The notes: generated by a model from the letters alone, not told the origin. 64,000 nt of DNA from Bradyrhizobium sp. CB82 (GCF_029714405.1 NZ_CP121651.1:620001-684000), one strand, 5' to 3'. Shown: positions 8,619 through 18,101, counted from the first letter of the stretch. A program made the numbers and translations.

Positions 8619-9488
8619 TTACTCGGCCGCGACGAGCCGTTCGACTGCCGCCTTCTTGAGCTTGAAGTCGAAGTTGAGAACCAGATCAGTGTCGGCACTG
8701 GCCGGTGCCTTGTTGAACTTGCCGATCAGGCTCTGCTTCACGGCGAACACCGCGTCGTTGTCGAGATATTTGGTCTCGGAATCGTAGATCTGCGAGATCA
8801 GCGATTGATAACCTTCCTTCTGGAGCATGAAGTGGATGTGGCCCGGGCGCCAGGGATGGTGGCCCATGTACTTCAACAGCTCGCCGCCCGCGCCGTCATA
8901 GGGGATCGGGTAGGGCTCGGGGCGAAGCGCCACAAAGGCATATTCGCCGTTGGCGTCGGTGGTGAAGCGGCCGCGCAGATTGTAGGCCGGCTGCTCCGGA
9001 TCCTGCAGATCGTAGAGCCCATTCGGCGCGTCCTCCCAGACGTCGATGGTGACGCCCTCGATCGGCCGCCCTGCGGTGTCGCTGATGCGCCCGCTGACCT
9101 TGACGGTCTGCGCGTTGTCGAACGTCTTCTTGATGATGGAGGCGCCCTTCGGCAGTACCGGCGGGTTTTCCCGGTAGAACGGCCCAAGCACGGTGGACTC
9201 GCTCTCGCCGTCGGTGACCCGGTGGTCGAGCATATCGACCAGCACCTCGACGCCGAGGATATCAGCGATCAGGATGAACTCGTTGCGCTTCTCGTCCGAG
9301 ATGTCGCCGGCGCGCCGCAGGAATTCGCAGGCGGCGAACCACTCGGCAAAGGTCAGGTCGACTTCCTTGCAGAACGCGTGCATGTGGCGGATCAGGCTAG
9401 TCATGATCTGGCGGTTGCGATCCGGAATATCCTTTGCGAGCGCGGCGATCACGTGGTCGGTGATGGTGTCCTTGGTGACGTTCAACAT
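8619..9488 (-). CDS. catA: Intradiol ring-cleavage dioxygenase (catechol or hydroxyquinol 1,2-dioxygenase)
   Basis: A 289-residue non-heme iron(III) dioxygenase, with its start at 9488 fixed by GAGGAGGAAACGACC. It has an N-terminal helical lipid-binding/dimer domain, then the catalytic core: STVLGPFYRENPPVLPKG, WEDAPNGLYDLQDPEQ with a ligand Tyr, the second Tyr in PEPYPIPYDG, and the two His ligands in HPWRPGHIHFML. It should open catechol to cis,cis-muconate. The NLRGRFTTD and YPIPYDG features are closer to what I remember of hydroxyquinol dioxygenases than of classical CatA. The neighbours catB and catC argue for catechol, so the symbol rests on context. Confidence 0.85.
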   Translation of the reverse strand: MLNVTKDTITDHVIAALAKDIPDRNRQIMTSLIRHMHAFCKEVDLTFAEWFAACEFLRRAGDISDEKRNEFILIADILGVEVLVDMLDHRVTDGESESTVLGPFYRENPPVLPKGASIIKKTFDNAQTVKVSGRISDTAGRPIEGVTIDVWEDAPNGLYDLQDPEQPAYNLRGRFTTDANGEYAFVALRPEPYPIPYDGAGGELLKYMGHHPWRPGHIHFMLQKEGYQSLISQIYDSETKYLDNDAVFAVKQSLIGKFNKAPASADTDLVLNFDFKLKKAAVERLVAAE

Positions 9489-9558
9489 GGTCGTTTCCTC
9501 CTCTTCTTGCAGGTTGATCAAACTTGCATCCCGTTTTCGGGAATATCGGTTGGTGGCC

Positions 9559-10083
9559 TCACCACACAAATTCGTAAGCAGCATTCTCCAGCATCGCGGG
9601 CGCAGGGTGCGGGTCGGCAAGGCCGCCAAAGCGGCCGCGGAAGAACAGCAGCGGCTTCTTGCTGGGCTCCAAGGCCATCGCGCGGACGCGGCCGAGGAAG
9701 ATGGTGTGGTCCCCGGCGACGATCTCGTCGGCGAGATCGGTCACGAAATAGGCGGCCGCGTTGGCGATCACGGGTAGCTCGTTGCGCTGTTCGAAAATGT
9801 CGCAAAGCTCGAGCCTAGGCTTGCCGGCGAAATGCCACGCCAAATCGTCCATCCCCTCGGCGAGGACGCTCACTGCGAAGCGGCCGGTGTTCTGGATGTT
9901 GCGAAGCATCTTCGCGCTTTTCGCGATCGAGATGGCGACCAGCGGCGGATCGAGCGAGACCGACATGAAGGCGTTGGCCGTCATGCCATGGTCGCGGCCC
10001 TCGCAATGCGTCGTGATGATGGTCACGCCGGTGCCGAACTGGCCACAGGCATTGCGCAGTTCGCGCGGATCGATCGCGGTCAT
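9559..10083 (-). CDS. Flavin reductase component of a two-component monooxygenase
   Basis: A 174-residue flavin reductase-like (split-barrel FMN-binding) protein, the size of HpaC/PheA2. Typical features are GQFGTGVTIITT, the flavin-binding GMTANAFMSVSLDPPLVAISI, and GDHTIFLGRV near residue 140. It should supply reduced FAD from NAD(P)H to the HpaB-like oxygenase at 10968. Its ATG overlaps the stop of the FAD-synthetase gene (ATGA), so the two are translationally coupled. Confidence 0.86.
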   Translation of the reverse strand: MTAIDPRELRNACGQFGTGVTIITTHCEGRDHGMTANAFMSVSLDPPLVAISIAKSAKMLRNIQNTGRFAVSVLAEGMDDLAWHFAGKPRLELCDIFEQRNELPVIANAAAYFVTDLADEIVAGDHTIFLGRVRAMALEPSKKPLLFFRGRFGGLADPHPAPAMLENAAYEFVW

Positions 10084-10691
10084 TGGCTTGCGGTCTCGGC
10101 TTGGGCCAAGCCGGATCGATTGGCCGGTGGCGCGGTCACGATGTCTCGCCAGTTTTCCAGCGTCGCCGCGGCAGCGGCAAGGCCGGATCGCCGCAAGCTC
10201 CGGATCCGGCTGCTGGAGACGATCTCGCCATTGCCGCAGCGCACCGGCGGCAGGATGCGGGTGTTGAAGTGTTGCTGCAACAGAAGCGCCGTGCCGCCCT
10301 TGCAGGACCCGAAGCGGAAATCCTCGCCGACGACCACTTCACGCGGCTGCAGCCGCCGCAGCTCGGCGAGGAAATCCGCCGCGGTTCGCCGCGCATAGAT
10401 CCGGTTGAAGTCGGCGACGATGATGTGGTCCGGCGCGAATGTTGCGATGCGCGCGAGCTTTTCGCGCAGCGATATCAACGGCTCGGCCTGGCCGAAGTAC
10501 ACCTTTGGCGGCGGATTGAAGGTGTAGACCACGGCGGCAACGCCGCGGCGTTGCGCTGCCGCAATTGTCTGTCGGAGCAGCTCCTGATGGCCGCGGTGGA
10601 CGCCGTCAAACGCGCCGATCGTCACGACGCAGGCGTCGAGGGCCAGTTCGCCAGCGCTGCTGTCAAAACCCTTGCCCAAACCCGTGGCCAT
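10080..10691 (-). CDS. Stand-alone FAD synthetase domain (RibF N-terminal type)
   Basis: A 203-residue protein matching only the FMN adenylyltransferase half of RibF: VTIGAFDGVHRGHQELL (nucleotidyltransferase HxGH-type motif), GEDFRFGSCKGG and the SSSRIRSLRRSG (ISSTxIR-like) motif. The C-terminal riboflavin-kinase domain is absent. The start at 10691 follows GGAGCGAACC. It lies first in the operon, overlapping the flavin-reductase start by 4 bp, and so probably makes FAD for this pathway's monooxygenase. A bifunctional housekeeping RibF would be about 310 residues. Confidence 0.8.
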   Translation of the reverse strand: MATGLGKGFDSSAGELALDACVVTIGAFDGVHRGHQELLRQTIAAAQRRGVAAVVYTFNPPPKVYFGQAEPLISLREKLARIATFAPDHIIVADFNRIYARRTAADFLAELRRLQPREVVVGEDFRFGSCKGGTALLLQQHFNTRILPPVRCGNGEIVSSSRIRSLRRSGLAAAAATLENWRDIVTAPPANRSGLAQAETASQ

Positions 10692-10823
10692 GGTTCGCTC
10701 CGGTTTTCGCTCCCTTGCCGTGCTGCGCGACTGCTGCGTCAGCTGCGGCGTTGCGTCGGCCGGACGATCATTGCCGTCCGGTCCGTGCCATCGAGTCATA
10801 GCCCGAGCCGGGCCGGTCCGCGC

Positions 10824-10839
10824 GGTATGGTGTGATACC
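10824..10839. promoter_or_regulatory. Inverted repeat in the divergent promoter region
   Basis: GGTAT-N6-ATACC in the 276-bp gap between the divergent FAD-synthetase operon and the monooxygenase gene. It is a candidate operator or promoter-overlapping site; the arms are short. Confidence 0.3.
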
Positions 10840-10879
10840 TTCCGCCGGCTCCGGACGAGCGCGTAGCTTTTCCTCCGAT

Positions 10880-10902
10880 GTCACGCCGACCAAGAGCGTG
10901 AC
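10880..10902. promoter_or_regulatory. LysR-type candidate site upstream of the monooxygenase
   Basis: GTCACG-N11-CGTGAC, a perfect 6-bp inverted repeat with the 11-bp spacer usual for LysR-type recognition (T-N11-A), 66 bp before the monooxygenase ATG. The LysR protein at 5989 is the natural candidate; this is inference from spacing and context. Confidence 0.4.
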
Positions 10903-10967
10903 GAGATGGTATCGGGCCGATGCGGCAACAGCCGCGGGTCTAACGACACAAAGGAGAAGAAGCGTCC

Positions 10968-12545
10968 ATGACTACAGCAGCCGCCCTGCGAGCCGACATG
11001 CCTGCGTCGACCACCAGCGTCTATACCGGCGCGGAATTCCTGGACAGCATCCAGGACGGAAGAGAAATCTACATCTACGGCGAGCGCGTCAAGAACGTCA
11101 CCCAGCATCCCGCCTTTCGCAATTCGGCGCGGATGGTGGCGCGCTGGTACGATCGTTTTCACGATAAGAAGGATCAGATCGGCGTCCTGACCGACACCGG
11201 CTCGGGACAATTGACTCATCCGTTCTTCCTCGGCTCGAAGACGGCCGACGATCTGATCAAGGGCCGCGACGCGATCGCCGAACTGCAGAAGGTTGCGTTC
11301 GGCTGGATGGGCCGTTCACCTGATTACAAGGCATCGTTCCTTGGCACGCTGGGTGCGAATTCGAGCTTCTATGGCGACTACGCCGGCAACGCCAGGAAGT
11401 GGTATGCCCGGACCCAGGAGCGGCTCGACTTCTGGAATCACGCCATCGTCAACCCTCCGATCGATCGCGATCGGGCGATCGAGGAGGTGCGCGACGTCTT
11501 CATGCATGTCGAGAAGGAGACCGACGCCGGCCTGATCGTCTCCGGGGCGAAGGTGGTCGCAACCGGCTCGGCCTTGACGCACTACAACTTCATCGCCCAC
11601 TACGGCATCCCGATCAAGGACAAGTCGTTCGCGCTGATCTTCACGGCGCCGATGGATGCCAAGGGCATCAAGTTGATCGCCCGCTCGTCCTACGAATTCA
11701 CGGCGGCGGCGACTGGCTCGCCGTTCGACTACCCGCTGTCGAGCCGCTTCGACGAAAACGACTCGATCCTCGTGTTCGACAAGGTGCTGGTGCCCTGGGA
11801 AAACGTCTTCATCTATGGCGATGTCGACAAGATCAACCAGTTCTTCCCGGCGTCCGGTTTCATCCCGCGGTTCACGCTGCACGGCGTGACGCGGCTGGCC
11901 GTGAAGCTCGACTTTATCGCCGGCCTGTTTTCGATGGCCGTCGAAGCGACCGGCTCCAAGGACTTCCGCGGCGTGCAGACCGCCGTGGGGGAGGTGATCG
12001 CCTGGCGCAATCTGTTCCACGGCATTGCGGACGCGATGGTGAAATCGCCGATCGCCTGGCAGGGCACCGAGGGCTACAATCTGCCCAACCTAAACTACGG
12101 GCTGGCATATCGTGTGTTCGCGCCGATGGCCTATCCGCGGATCAAGGAATTGATCGAGCGCCATGTCGCGAGCGGCCTGATCTATCTGCCGTCGAGCTCG
12201 GCCGATCTGGAGAGCGATGCGATCCGGCCCTATCTCGATCGCTTCGTGCGCGGCTCGAACGGCTATGCCGCGATCGACCGGATCAAGCTGCTCAAGCTGC
12301 TGTGGGACGCGGTCGGCTCCGAATTCGGTGGCAGGCACGAGCTCTACGAGCGCAACTATGCCGGCAATTACGAGAACCTGCGGGTCGAGACGCTGAACGC
12401 CGCGGCCGCCACCGGGGACCTCGGCGCCATGCAGGATTTCGTGCGCAACTGCATGAGCGACTACGACGTCTCCGGTTGGACGGCGGAGGATCTGGTTAAT
12501 CCCGATGACATCAACCTCGTCAGCCGCGGACTGGTGCAGGGCTGA
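10968..12545 (+). CDS. FADH2-dependent aromatic monooxygenase, HpaB/PheA1-like
   Basis: A 525-residue oxygenase of the 4-hydroxyphenylacetate 3-hydroxylase family (acyl-CoA dehydrogenase fold). It hydroxylates phenolic rings using free reduced FAD from a separate reductase. Family marks include [20 protein letters not shown] at the N-terminus, [43 protein letters not shown] and the flavin-binding [34 protein letters not shown] lies upstream of the ATG. The intradiol dioxygenase, catB and catC nearby suggest phenol to catechol; chlorophenol or hydroquinone hydroxylation is also possible in this family. Confidence 0.88.
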   Translation: MTTAAALRADMPASTTSVYTGAEFLDSIQDGREIYIYGERVKNVTQHPAFRNSARMVARWYDRFHDKKDQIGVLTDTGSGQLTHPFFLGSKTADDLIKGRDAIAELQKVAFGWMGRSPDYKASFLGTLGANSSFYGDYAGNARKWYARTQERLDFWNHAIVNPPIDRDRAIEEVRDVFMHVEKETDAGLIVSGAKVVATGSALTHYNFIAHYGIPIKDKSFALIFTAPMDAKGIKLIARSSYEFTAAATGSPFDYPLSSRFDENDSILVFDKVLVPWENVFIYGDVDKINQFFPASGFIPRFTLHGVTRLAVKLDFIAGLFSMAVEATGSKDFRGVQTAVGEVIAWRNLFHGIADAMVKSPIAWQGTEGYNLPNLNYGLAYRVFAPMAYPRIKELIERHVASGLIYLPSSSADLESDAIRPYLDRFVRGSNGYAAIDRIKLLKLLWDAVGSEFGGRHELYERNYAGNYENLRVETLNAAAATGDLGAMQDFVRNCMSDYDVSGWTAEDLVNPDDINLVSRGLVQG

Positions 12546-12656
12546 AGGCAAGGCTGGCGATCCGGTAGAGACGATCAAGGGAGCCGCCGCGATCGCGCCG
12601 CGGCTCCACGCCATTTTTGCGCGGTCGCTTTATGCTTGCAGAGAGAGTTCATCGTC

Positions 12657-12947
12657 ATGCTGTTTCACGTCGAAATGGAGGTGCGGATCCCGCACGATCT
12701 GCCGACTGAGCGAGCCGACGCTCTGAAGCAGGCGGAGCGTGTCCGCGCCATGGAGCTGCAGCGCACAGGGGCCTGGCGCCATTTGTGGCGGGTGGCCGGG
12801 CGCTATGCCAATGTCAGCATATTCGACGTCTCGGGCGCGCAAGAATTGCACGACATCCTGTCCAGCCTGCCGCTGTTTCCATTCATGGAGATCCGGGTCG
12901 CGCCGCTGTGCCGGCATCCGTCGTCGATCCATGACGACGAACGTTAG
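12657..12947 (+). CDS. catC: Muconolactone delta-isomerase
   Basis: A 96-residue protein, the normal CatC length. It starts MLFHVEMEVRIPHDLP and carries the conserved YANVSIFDV and SSLPLFPFMEIRVAPLCRHPSS. CatC moves the double bond of muconolactone to give beta-ketoadipate enol-lactone, and forms decameric rings. An upstream TTG at 12636 could add 7 residues, but the ATG gives the family length. It is downstream of the monooxygenase on the plus strand, away from catA and catB, so the branch is split over two divergent units. No catD is seen in the window. Confidence 0.9.
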   Translation: MLFHVEMEVRIPHDLPTERADALKQAERVRAMELQRTGAWRHLWRVAGRYANVSIFDVSGAQELHDILSSLPLFPFMEIRVAPLCRHPSSIHDDER

Positions 12948-13065
12948 CAGCGCTGCCGGCCAAATATGTCAATGCGAAGAAAGTCCCCGAGGCAACCCTG
13001 GCTCGAACACCTAAGCATGATATGCGCGATTCACAGCGTGCGAGAATAGCCAGCGTTTCAGGGCC

Positions 13066-13707
13066 ATGAAACATAATAACTTAGCGGCCGAACATTCTGC
13101 TACCTGCTGTCGCATTCTGGACGCTGCTACCAGACTGTATCGGCTGATGGGTCATAGGAAGACATCGGTGGCCGATATTGCGCGCGAGTGTTCAATGTCG
13201 CCCGCAAACGTCTATCGGTTCTTCAGCTCGAAGCAAGCGATGAACGATGCTGTTGCAGACAGGTTGTTTGCGGAGGTGATCGCTCTCGCGACTGAAGCCT
13301 CTGTAACCCCGCGAACTCCCGCCGAGCGACTAAGGGCGACGTTGGCAGCTATCGAGAAGCGCCATGCTGATCGCTTCCTCAACGAAAAACATCTCCATGA
13401 ACTAGTGGTGATTTCGGTACGAGAGAACTGGTTGGTTAGCCGTTCCTTCACGGAGCGGATCGAGTCCATCGTGGCCGACATCGTCTCGGAAGGGATAGCA
13501 CGACGCCAGTTTCAAGGCGGAGATAGCATAGTCCTTGGGCGATGTCTTCTTGTAACTACGGCTGTCTTTTGCGATCCGCGCCTAATCGCTACGAGGGGAG
13601 GTTTTCATCGACCAAATCTAGAGCAGATCATGGACTTCGCAATTGGAGCACTTCGTGGAGACAGCATTGCTCACTTCACGGGCGATCAGCTCCATGCCTC
13701 CAGGTGA
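13066..13707 (+). CDS. TetR-family regulator
   Basis: A 213-residue protein with a TetR HTH at residues 15-62: RILDAATRLYRLMGHRKTSV, then ADIARECSMSPANVYRFFSSK. The C-terminal ligand domain is helical and not diagnostic. Base composition is less GC-rich than in the neighbours, which hints at a different history. Target genes are unknown; it follows catC and precedes a 400-bp non-coding stretch. Confidence 0.85.
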   Translation: MKHNNLAAEHSATCCRILDAATRLYRLMGHRKTSVADIARECSMSPANVYRFFSSKQAMNDAVADRLFAEVIALATEASVTPRTPAERLRATLAAIEKRHADRFLNEKHLHELVVISVRENWLVSRSFTERIESIVADIVSEGIARRQFQGGDSIVLGRCLLVTTAVFCDPRLIATRGGFHRPNLEQIMDFAIGALRGDSIAHFTGDQLHASR

Positions 13708-14122
13708 TTGTCTGAAAAATCGATCCTGCTTAAGACGGCACGAGATTCAGCGATTGTAGCTGCGCCATCTTGTGCGGAAGCAAGGACCCTTGTGACCTCA
13801 GCGCAGAGGTCTTCTCGTTCGGGCCAATGAGGCCGCACACGAGATAATATGCCAAATCCTCGGAATTGCTTTCAAGGCTGAGCCCGTTGTGAACAGGCAC
13901 GTCGCCGATGGTCAGCTAGTCGAATTGTTGGCAGATTGGAGCATGTCGCGTGCCTCGGCCCAGTGACACCGCGTCATCAGCTCAAAAGCCGCACGCGCGT
14001 ACAAATCTCTTCAAGCTTCGCGTCTAGGTGTTCTTTTCAGTGTTTGCGCAGCATCATCGCCGAAATAGAGCCTTTGCCTGGCAAAGCCGCTCTCTTTAGT
14101 CAGTGCTGTGAATCAGGGCTGG
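13708..14122. other. Non-coding, possible LysR C-terminal relic
   Basis: No intact gene. On the plus strand near 13888-13950 one frame reads VVNRHVADGQLVELLADWSM, which resembles the C-terminal end of LysR inducer domains (A-G-L-V-LL-W). The frame is otherwise broken. This is a weak identification. Confidence 0.25.
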
Positions 14123-15403
14123 CTACTGTTGTCGAACGACTGTTTTCTTGCGTCCACGACCACGAGAACCGGCGACGTCCGCGGACCTCTCCACCCGACG
14201 CTGTGGCGCTGCGAGTCGGTCCGCTAAATGGAGAGCGAGCTCGAGGTGTAGTCGGTTTTCTTCGAGAGGACGTCCGAGGAGGGTTTCCGCGCGATTGAGA
14301 CGGTAGCGAACCGTGTTGTGATGGAGGCCAAGGCGGCTGCCGGCTGCGCGGAAATTGCTATTGGCATCGAAGAATCCCGTAAGCGTGGCACGGAGGCGGC
14401 GTGCTTCGACCGTCTCGTCTGCTAGGGAACCGAGCTGGTCGGCCATGAAGGCGCGGCAATTTGCGGGATCGCTGCCGCAAAGAGCGGCGAGCTCTACGTG
14501 CTCAAAGTACGTTACGGTCCCCGCTGGATAGCCTGCGAGACGCGCGACTCGAAGCGCATCGCACGCTTCTCGGTGACTACGGCGGAATCCGGTGAGACCG
14601 ACGGCTGGCCGTCCCTGACCGACAATCACGGCAGCTTGCGTTGGACGACCTTCACTCGTGACCTGTGCAGGGATCCAGCACCAAACCGTATCGATGTCAG
14701 TGCGAACTAGTAGAGGTTTTGCTCGGCTCAACGTAGCGGCTATCTCATGCGCGGTCGAATCTAGTGGCGTCTGATCCCCACCTTGATGTCGCTGCAAAAC
14801 GAGCGCAACATGATGCCCTGCAAGATTGTAGCCCAAGCGCAGGCCTGCATCGCGTATATTGACATCGTCTTCCGTCAAGACGCGCCTGACGTAAGCCGCC
14901 CAGGCCAGGGAGCCCTCCCGCGCAACGCGCTCGGCCTCATCTGTATACTCGGAACCTAGCCGCTGCGTGATTAGATCTAACCAGCCGATCAAAAACGCTG
15001 TCCCATAACTGACAACTGACACGGCAATGGACTTATCGCGGCAGTACCGCTCGACCGCATCGGACCAGCGCTTGCACCAGTAGATCAGCCCCACTCGGTA
15101 AGCCCGCATGATCGCGTCGTAGCTGAAGTTGTGCTGGACCATAGCGCGGGTGGACTGCACCACTTCGGCTGGGGGAGCCATCTGTTCAAACGGGACCGAG
15201 TTGATCAGCGCGTGCAGGATCGCCTTGCTGTTGGCGTGGCAACTCGCCCGCGCGAGGTCGATCATGCCGCCGTGGGGGATTTCTGGCATCGCCGCTAGAA
15301 TGTGGGAAAGGGTCCCGTCACCAATCGAGGGCAATTCGGGCACTAAAGCCGTGGCGATACGGCGAACGGTTGCGAGGATCAATTTTTCCGAAGAACGTGC
15401 CAT
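14123..15403 (-). CDS. PucR/CdaR-type transcriptional regulator
   Basis: A 426-residue protein (from ATG 15403) with a central GGDEF-like sensory region and a C-terminal PucR HTH_30 domain: LRATLTGFFDANSNFRAAGS, then RLGLHHNTVRYRLNRAETLLGR. It matches the RcsB/PucR-like regulators often found beside catabolic genes. It is divergent from the Baeyer-Villiger/esterase gene (140 bp gap), which is its likely target. An extra 28 residues could be read upstream but look unlike protein sequence. The basic tail GRGRKKTVVRQQ is unusual. Confidence 0.85.
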   Translation of the reverse strand: MARSSEKLILATVRRIATALVPELPSIGDGTLSHILAAMPEIPHGGMIDLARASCHANSKAILHALINSVPFEQMAPPAEVVQSTRAMVQHNFSYDAIMRAYRVGLIYWCKRWSDAVERYCRDKSIAVSVVSYGTAFLIGWLDLITQRLGSEYTDEAERVAREGSLAWAAYVRRVLTEDDVNIRDAGLRLGYNLAGHHVALVLQRHQGGDQTPLDSTAHEIAATLSRAKPLLVRTDIDTVWCWIPAQVTSEGRPTQAAVIVGQGRPAVGLTGFRRSHREACDALRVARLAGYPAGTVTYFEHVELAALCGSDPANCRAFMADQLGSLADETVEARRLRATLTGFFDANSNFRAAGSRLGLHHNTVRYRLNRAETLLGRPLEENRLHLELALHLADRLAAPQRRVERSADVAGSRGRGRKKTVVRQQ

Positions 15404-15543
15404 AGGTCTAGCATATCGCCAAATGGTCAATTTTGCTCCAGAGATTTGAGCGTTTAGCCGAAGACAACCGATATCGGTCGGGTCCAAGCTCTGTGCTGGC
15501 TACGCAGGAAACCTGGGGCTCGCTTCAGATGGAGGATACGCTG

Positions 15544-18086
15544 ATGGGATCGCACTACGATGTCGTTGTGGTCGGCGCAGGTTTGCCGGTTTGTACGCAG
15601 TGCACAAAATGCGCGACGAGCTTGGGCTGAATGTTCAAGCCTTCGAGGCGGCCGGAGGAGTGGGCGGTACATGGTGGTGGAATCGGTATCCCGGCGCCCG
15701 CTGCGATTTCGAATCGATCCACTACAGCTACTCCTTTTCCGAAGAGATACAGCGCGAATGGGAGTGGTCGGAGCGCTTTGCCGGGCAGCCGGAAATCTTG
15801 GCCTATCTGGAATGGGTGGCTGACAAGCTGGATGTCCGCCGCGCATTTCATTTCAATACGCGCGTGACGTCGACGACGTGGGATGACAAGGCCGCGCGTT
15901 GGATAATCTGTACCGATGACGGAGCCACCTGCACGGCACGCTTTGTAGTGCCTTGTGTCGGCGGCCTTTCTGTCGCGAAGGAGCCGGAGTTTCCGGGCTC
16001 AGAGACATTCAGGGGCGAACTCTACCGGACGAGTAGTTGGCCGCACGAGCCCGTGGACTTCACTGGCAAGCGGGTTGCGGTGATCGGCACGGGCTCGACA
16101 GGCATCCAGGTTATCCAGGAGATTGCGAACGAGGCGGCGGAGCTGACCGTGTTTCAGCGGACGCCCAATTTCGCCGCTCCCCTGGGCAATGAACCCGTCG
16201 ATCTGGCGCAGCGGCGATGGAATGCAGAGCATCACGCCGAGCTGCGAGCGGGCTCGCGCCAACATATGATCGGCGTGCCCTACGACCCGCCCAGCGGTCC
16301 TGCACTTGCAGCGACGCCGGATGAGCGGCGCAGGATCTGCGACAAGTATTGGGACCGCGGCGGCTTTCGCCTGCTCGTCTCGACATTCAGCGATGTGATT
16401 TTCAACCAACAGGCCAACGAAACTATCGCAGAATATATCCGCGAACGTATCCGTGAGCGTGTGAAGGATCCTGCGACGGCAGCGTTGCTTTGTCCTACGG
16501 ACCATCCCTACGCGTCGAAGCGTCCGCCGTTCGAGACCGGTTATTACGAGGCCTACAACCTCCCGCATGTTCATCTTGTCGACGTGCGCTCCGTGCCGAT
16601 TGAGGCGATCACGCCAACCGGTGTTCGCACGTCGTCGAAATCCTACGAATTCGATGTGATCATCCTCGCAACTGGATTCGATGTCTTCACACGGCCGCTG
16701 TTGAAACTCGGCCTGAGGGGGCGCGATGGTCTGAAGCTCGAAGACAGATGGGCGAACGGCCCCACGAGCTATCTGGGTGTCCAGATCGCCGGTTTTCCAA
16801 ATCTGTTCCTCATCAACGGCCCGAAGAATGCGGTCGCGCTCTATAACGTTCCATTGGCGACCGAGGACAGCGTCGACTTTGTTGCTGCGGCTCTCGCCCG
16901 CGCCATAGCGGATAAGACCGCGACATTTGAGGCAACTTACGAGGCTGAAGAAGCCTGGGGCCGCCTGTGCGAAGGCATTCTGAACCTGACCGTCATCCCG
17001 CATTCCAAGGGCTCCTGGTACATGGGCGAGAACATCCCGGGCAAGGCGAGGGCGGCGTATTTCTTTGCGGGGGGCGCGCCGTTGTACCGTGCGATCTGTG
17101 CCGAGATCGCGCATGTGGGCTATGGCGGATTTGCCCTTGACCGTGTCTCGGCGCCTATCCCCCCATTGGTCAGACTCGATCCCGCCGCAGCGCTCCTCCT
17201 GGGCTCGATGCTGGCCCGCGGCATGAAGCCTCTCGATGAGCTCAATCTGAATGAGGTGCGAGCGGTGGCCGAGTCCCTGAGGGAGCTGCAGCTGCCAGGA
17301 CCCGCAATGCGAGTCGAAACCGTCGAGGCGCCTCGCGCTCGAATCTACATTCCCGACCGCGAGGGCACTCTGCCGGTGATCGTGTTCTATCATGGAGGTG
17401 GTTGGATCTCCGGGTCGCTCGATTTGGCCGATGCTCCCTGCCGAACGCTCGCCGACGAAATTGGAGCAATCGTCGTATCCGCGCACTATCGGCTCGCACC
17501 AGAACATCCGTTCCCGGCCGCGACCGATGATACATTTGCTGCGCTAGGCTGGGTCTGGAAGCACATCAGCGCTTACGGCGGCGATTCCGATCGGATCGTC
17601 GTCATGGGTGAGAGCGCCGGCGCGAATCTGGCCGCAGTCGCTGCCATCCGCGCACGCGATGCCGGCATTCCGCTCGCGGGGCAGGTGCTGATTTATCCTC
17701 CGATTGATCCGGAGGCATCCACGGCATCCCGCACCGAGTTCGCAAATGGCCCCTTCTTTACTCGGGCCATTGGCGAGAAGATGTGGGGCGCTTACCTGGG
17801 TGGGGCCGAAGTGACCATGCTCGCCGCGCCCTCGAGGGCTCCAACCTTGGCCGGACTTGCACCCGCACTCGTCCTCACTCTCGAGCTCGATATGAGCCGC
17901 GACGAGGCTGAGGATTATGCCCATGCTTTGGCTTCGGCCGGAGTTCCTGTCCGGTTGCATCGCTTCGATGGACTGTTCCATGGAGTGTTCAACATGAGCG
18001 CGTTCATCCCGGGCGTTCGAGAAATGTATGCGTCGATCGGTGATTTTGTGTCCTCTTGCAAAGAGCGGGTAACCGAAGCTGCATAA
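15544..18086 (+). pseudogene. Baeyer-Villiger monooxygenase fused to alpha/beta-hydrolase (esterase), frameshifted near the start
   Basis: About 847 codons encode two enzymes in one chain. Residues 1-540 are a PAMO/CHMO-like type I BVMO: first Rossmann VVVVGAG, GGVGGTWWWNRYPGARCD, second Rossmann GKRVAVIGTGSTGIQV, FQRTPNF and VIILATGFD. Residues 590-847 are an HSL-type esterase: HGGGW oxyanion motif, GESAG nucleophile, Asp in LELDMSRDEAEDYA and His in FHGVFN. A ketone would become an ester and then alcohol plus acid. ATG 15544 follows GGAGG. At 15582-15584 one T is missing from the GAGFAGLYA codons, so the first 13 codons are out of frame with the rest. The fingerprint reads FRGELYRTSSWP, with Arg in place of His. 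Either a real null allele or a base-call error. Confidence 0.85.
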
Positions 18087-18101
18087 TCGATCCTGATGGC
18101 G

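Noticed and set aside
15999..17507. A 502-codon minus-strand open frame
   Set aside because: Antisense of the BVMO-esterase gene, with no recognisable family.
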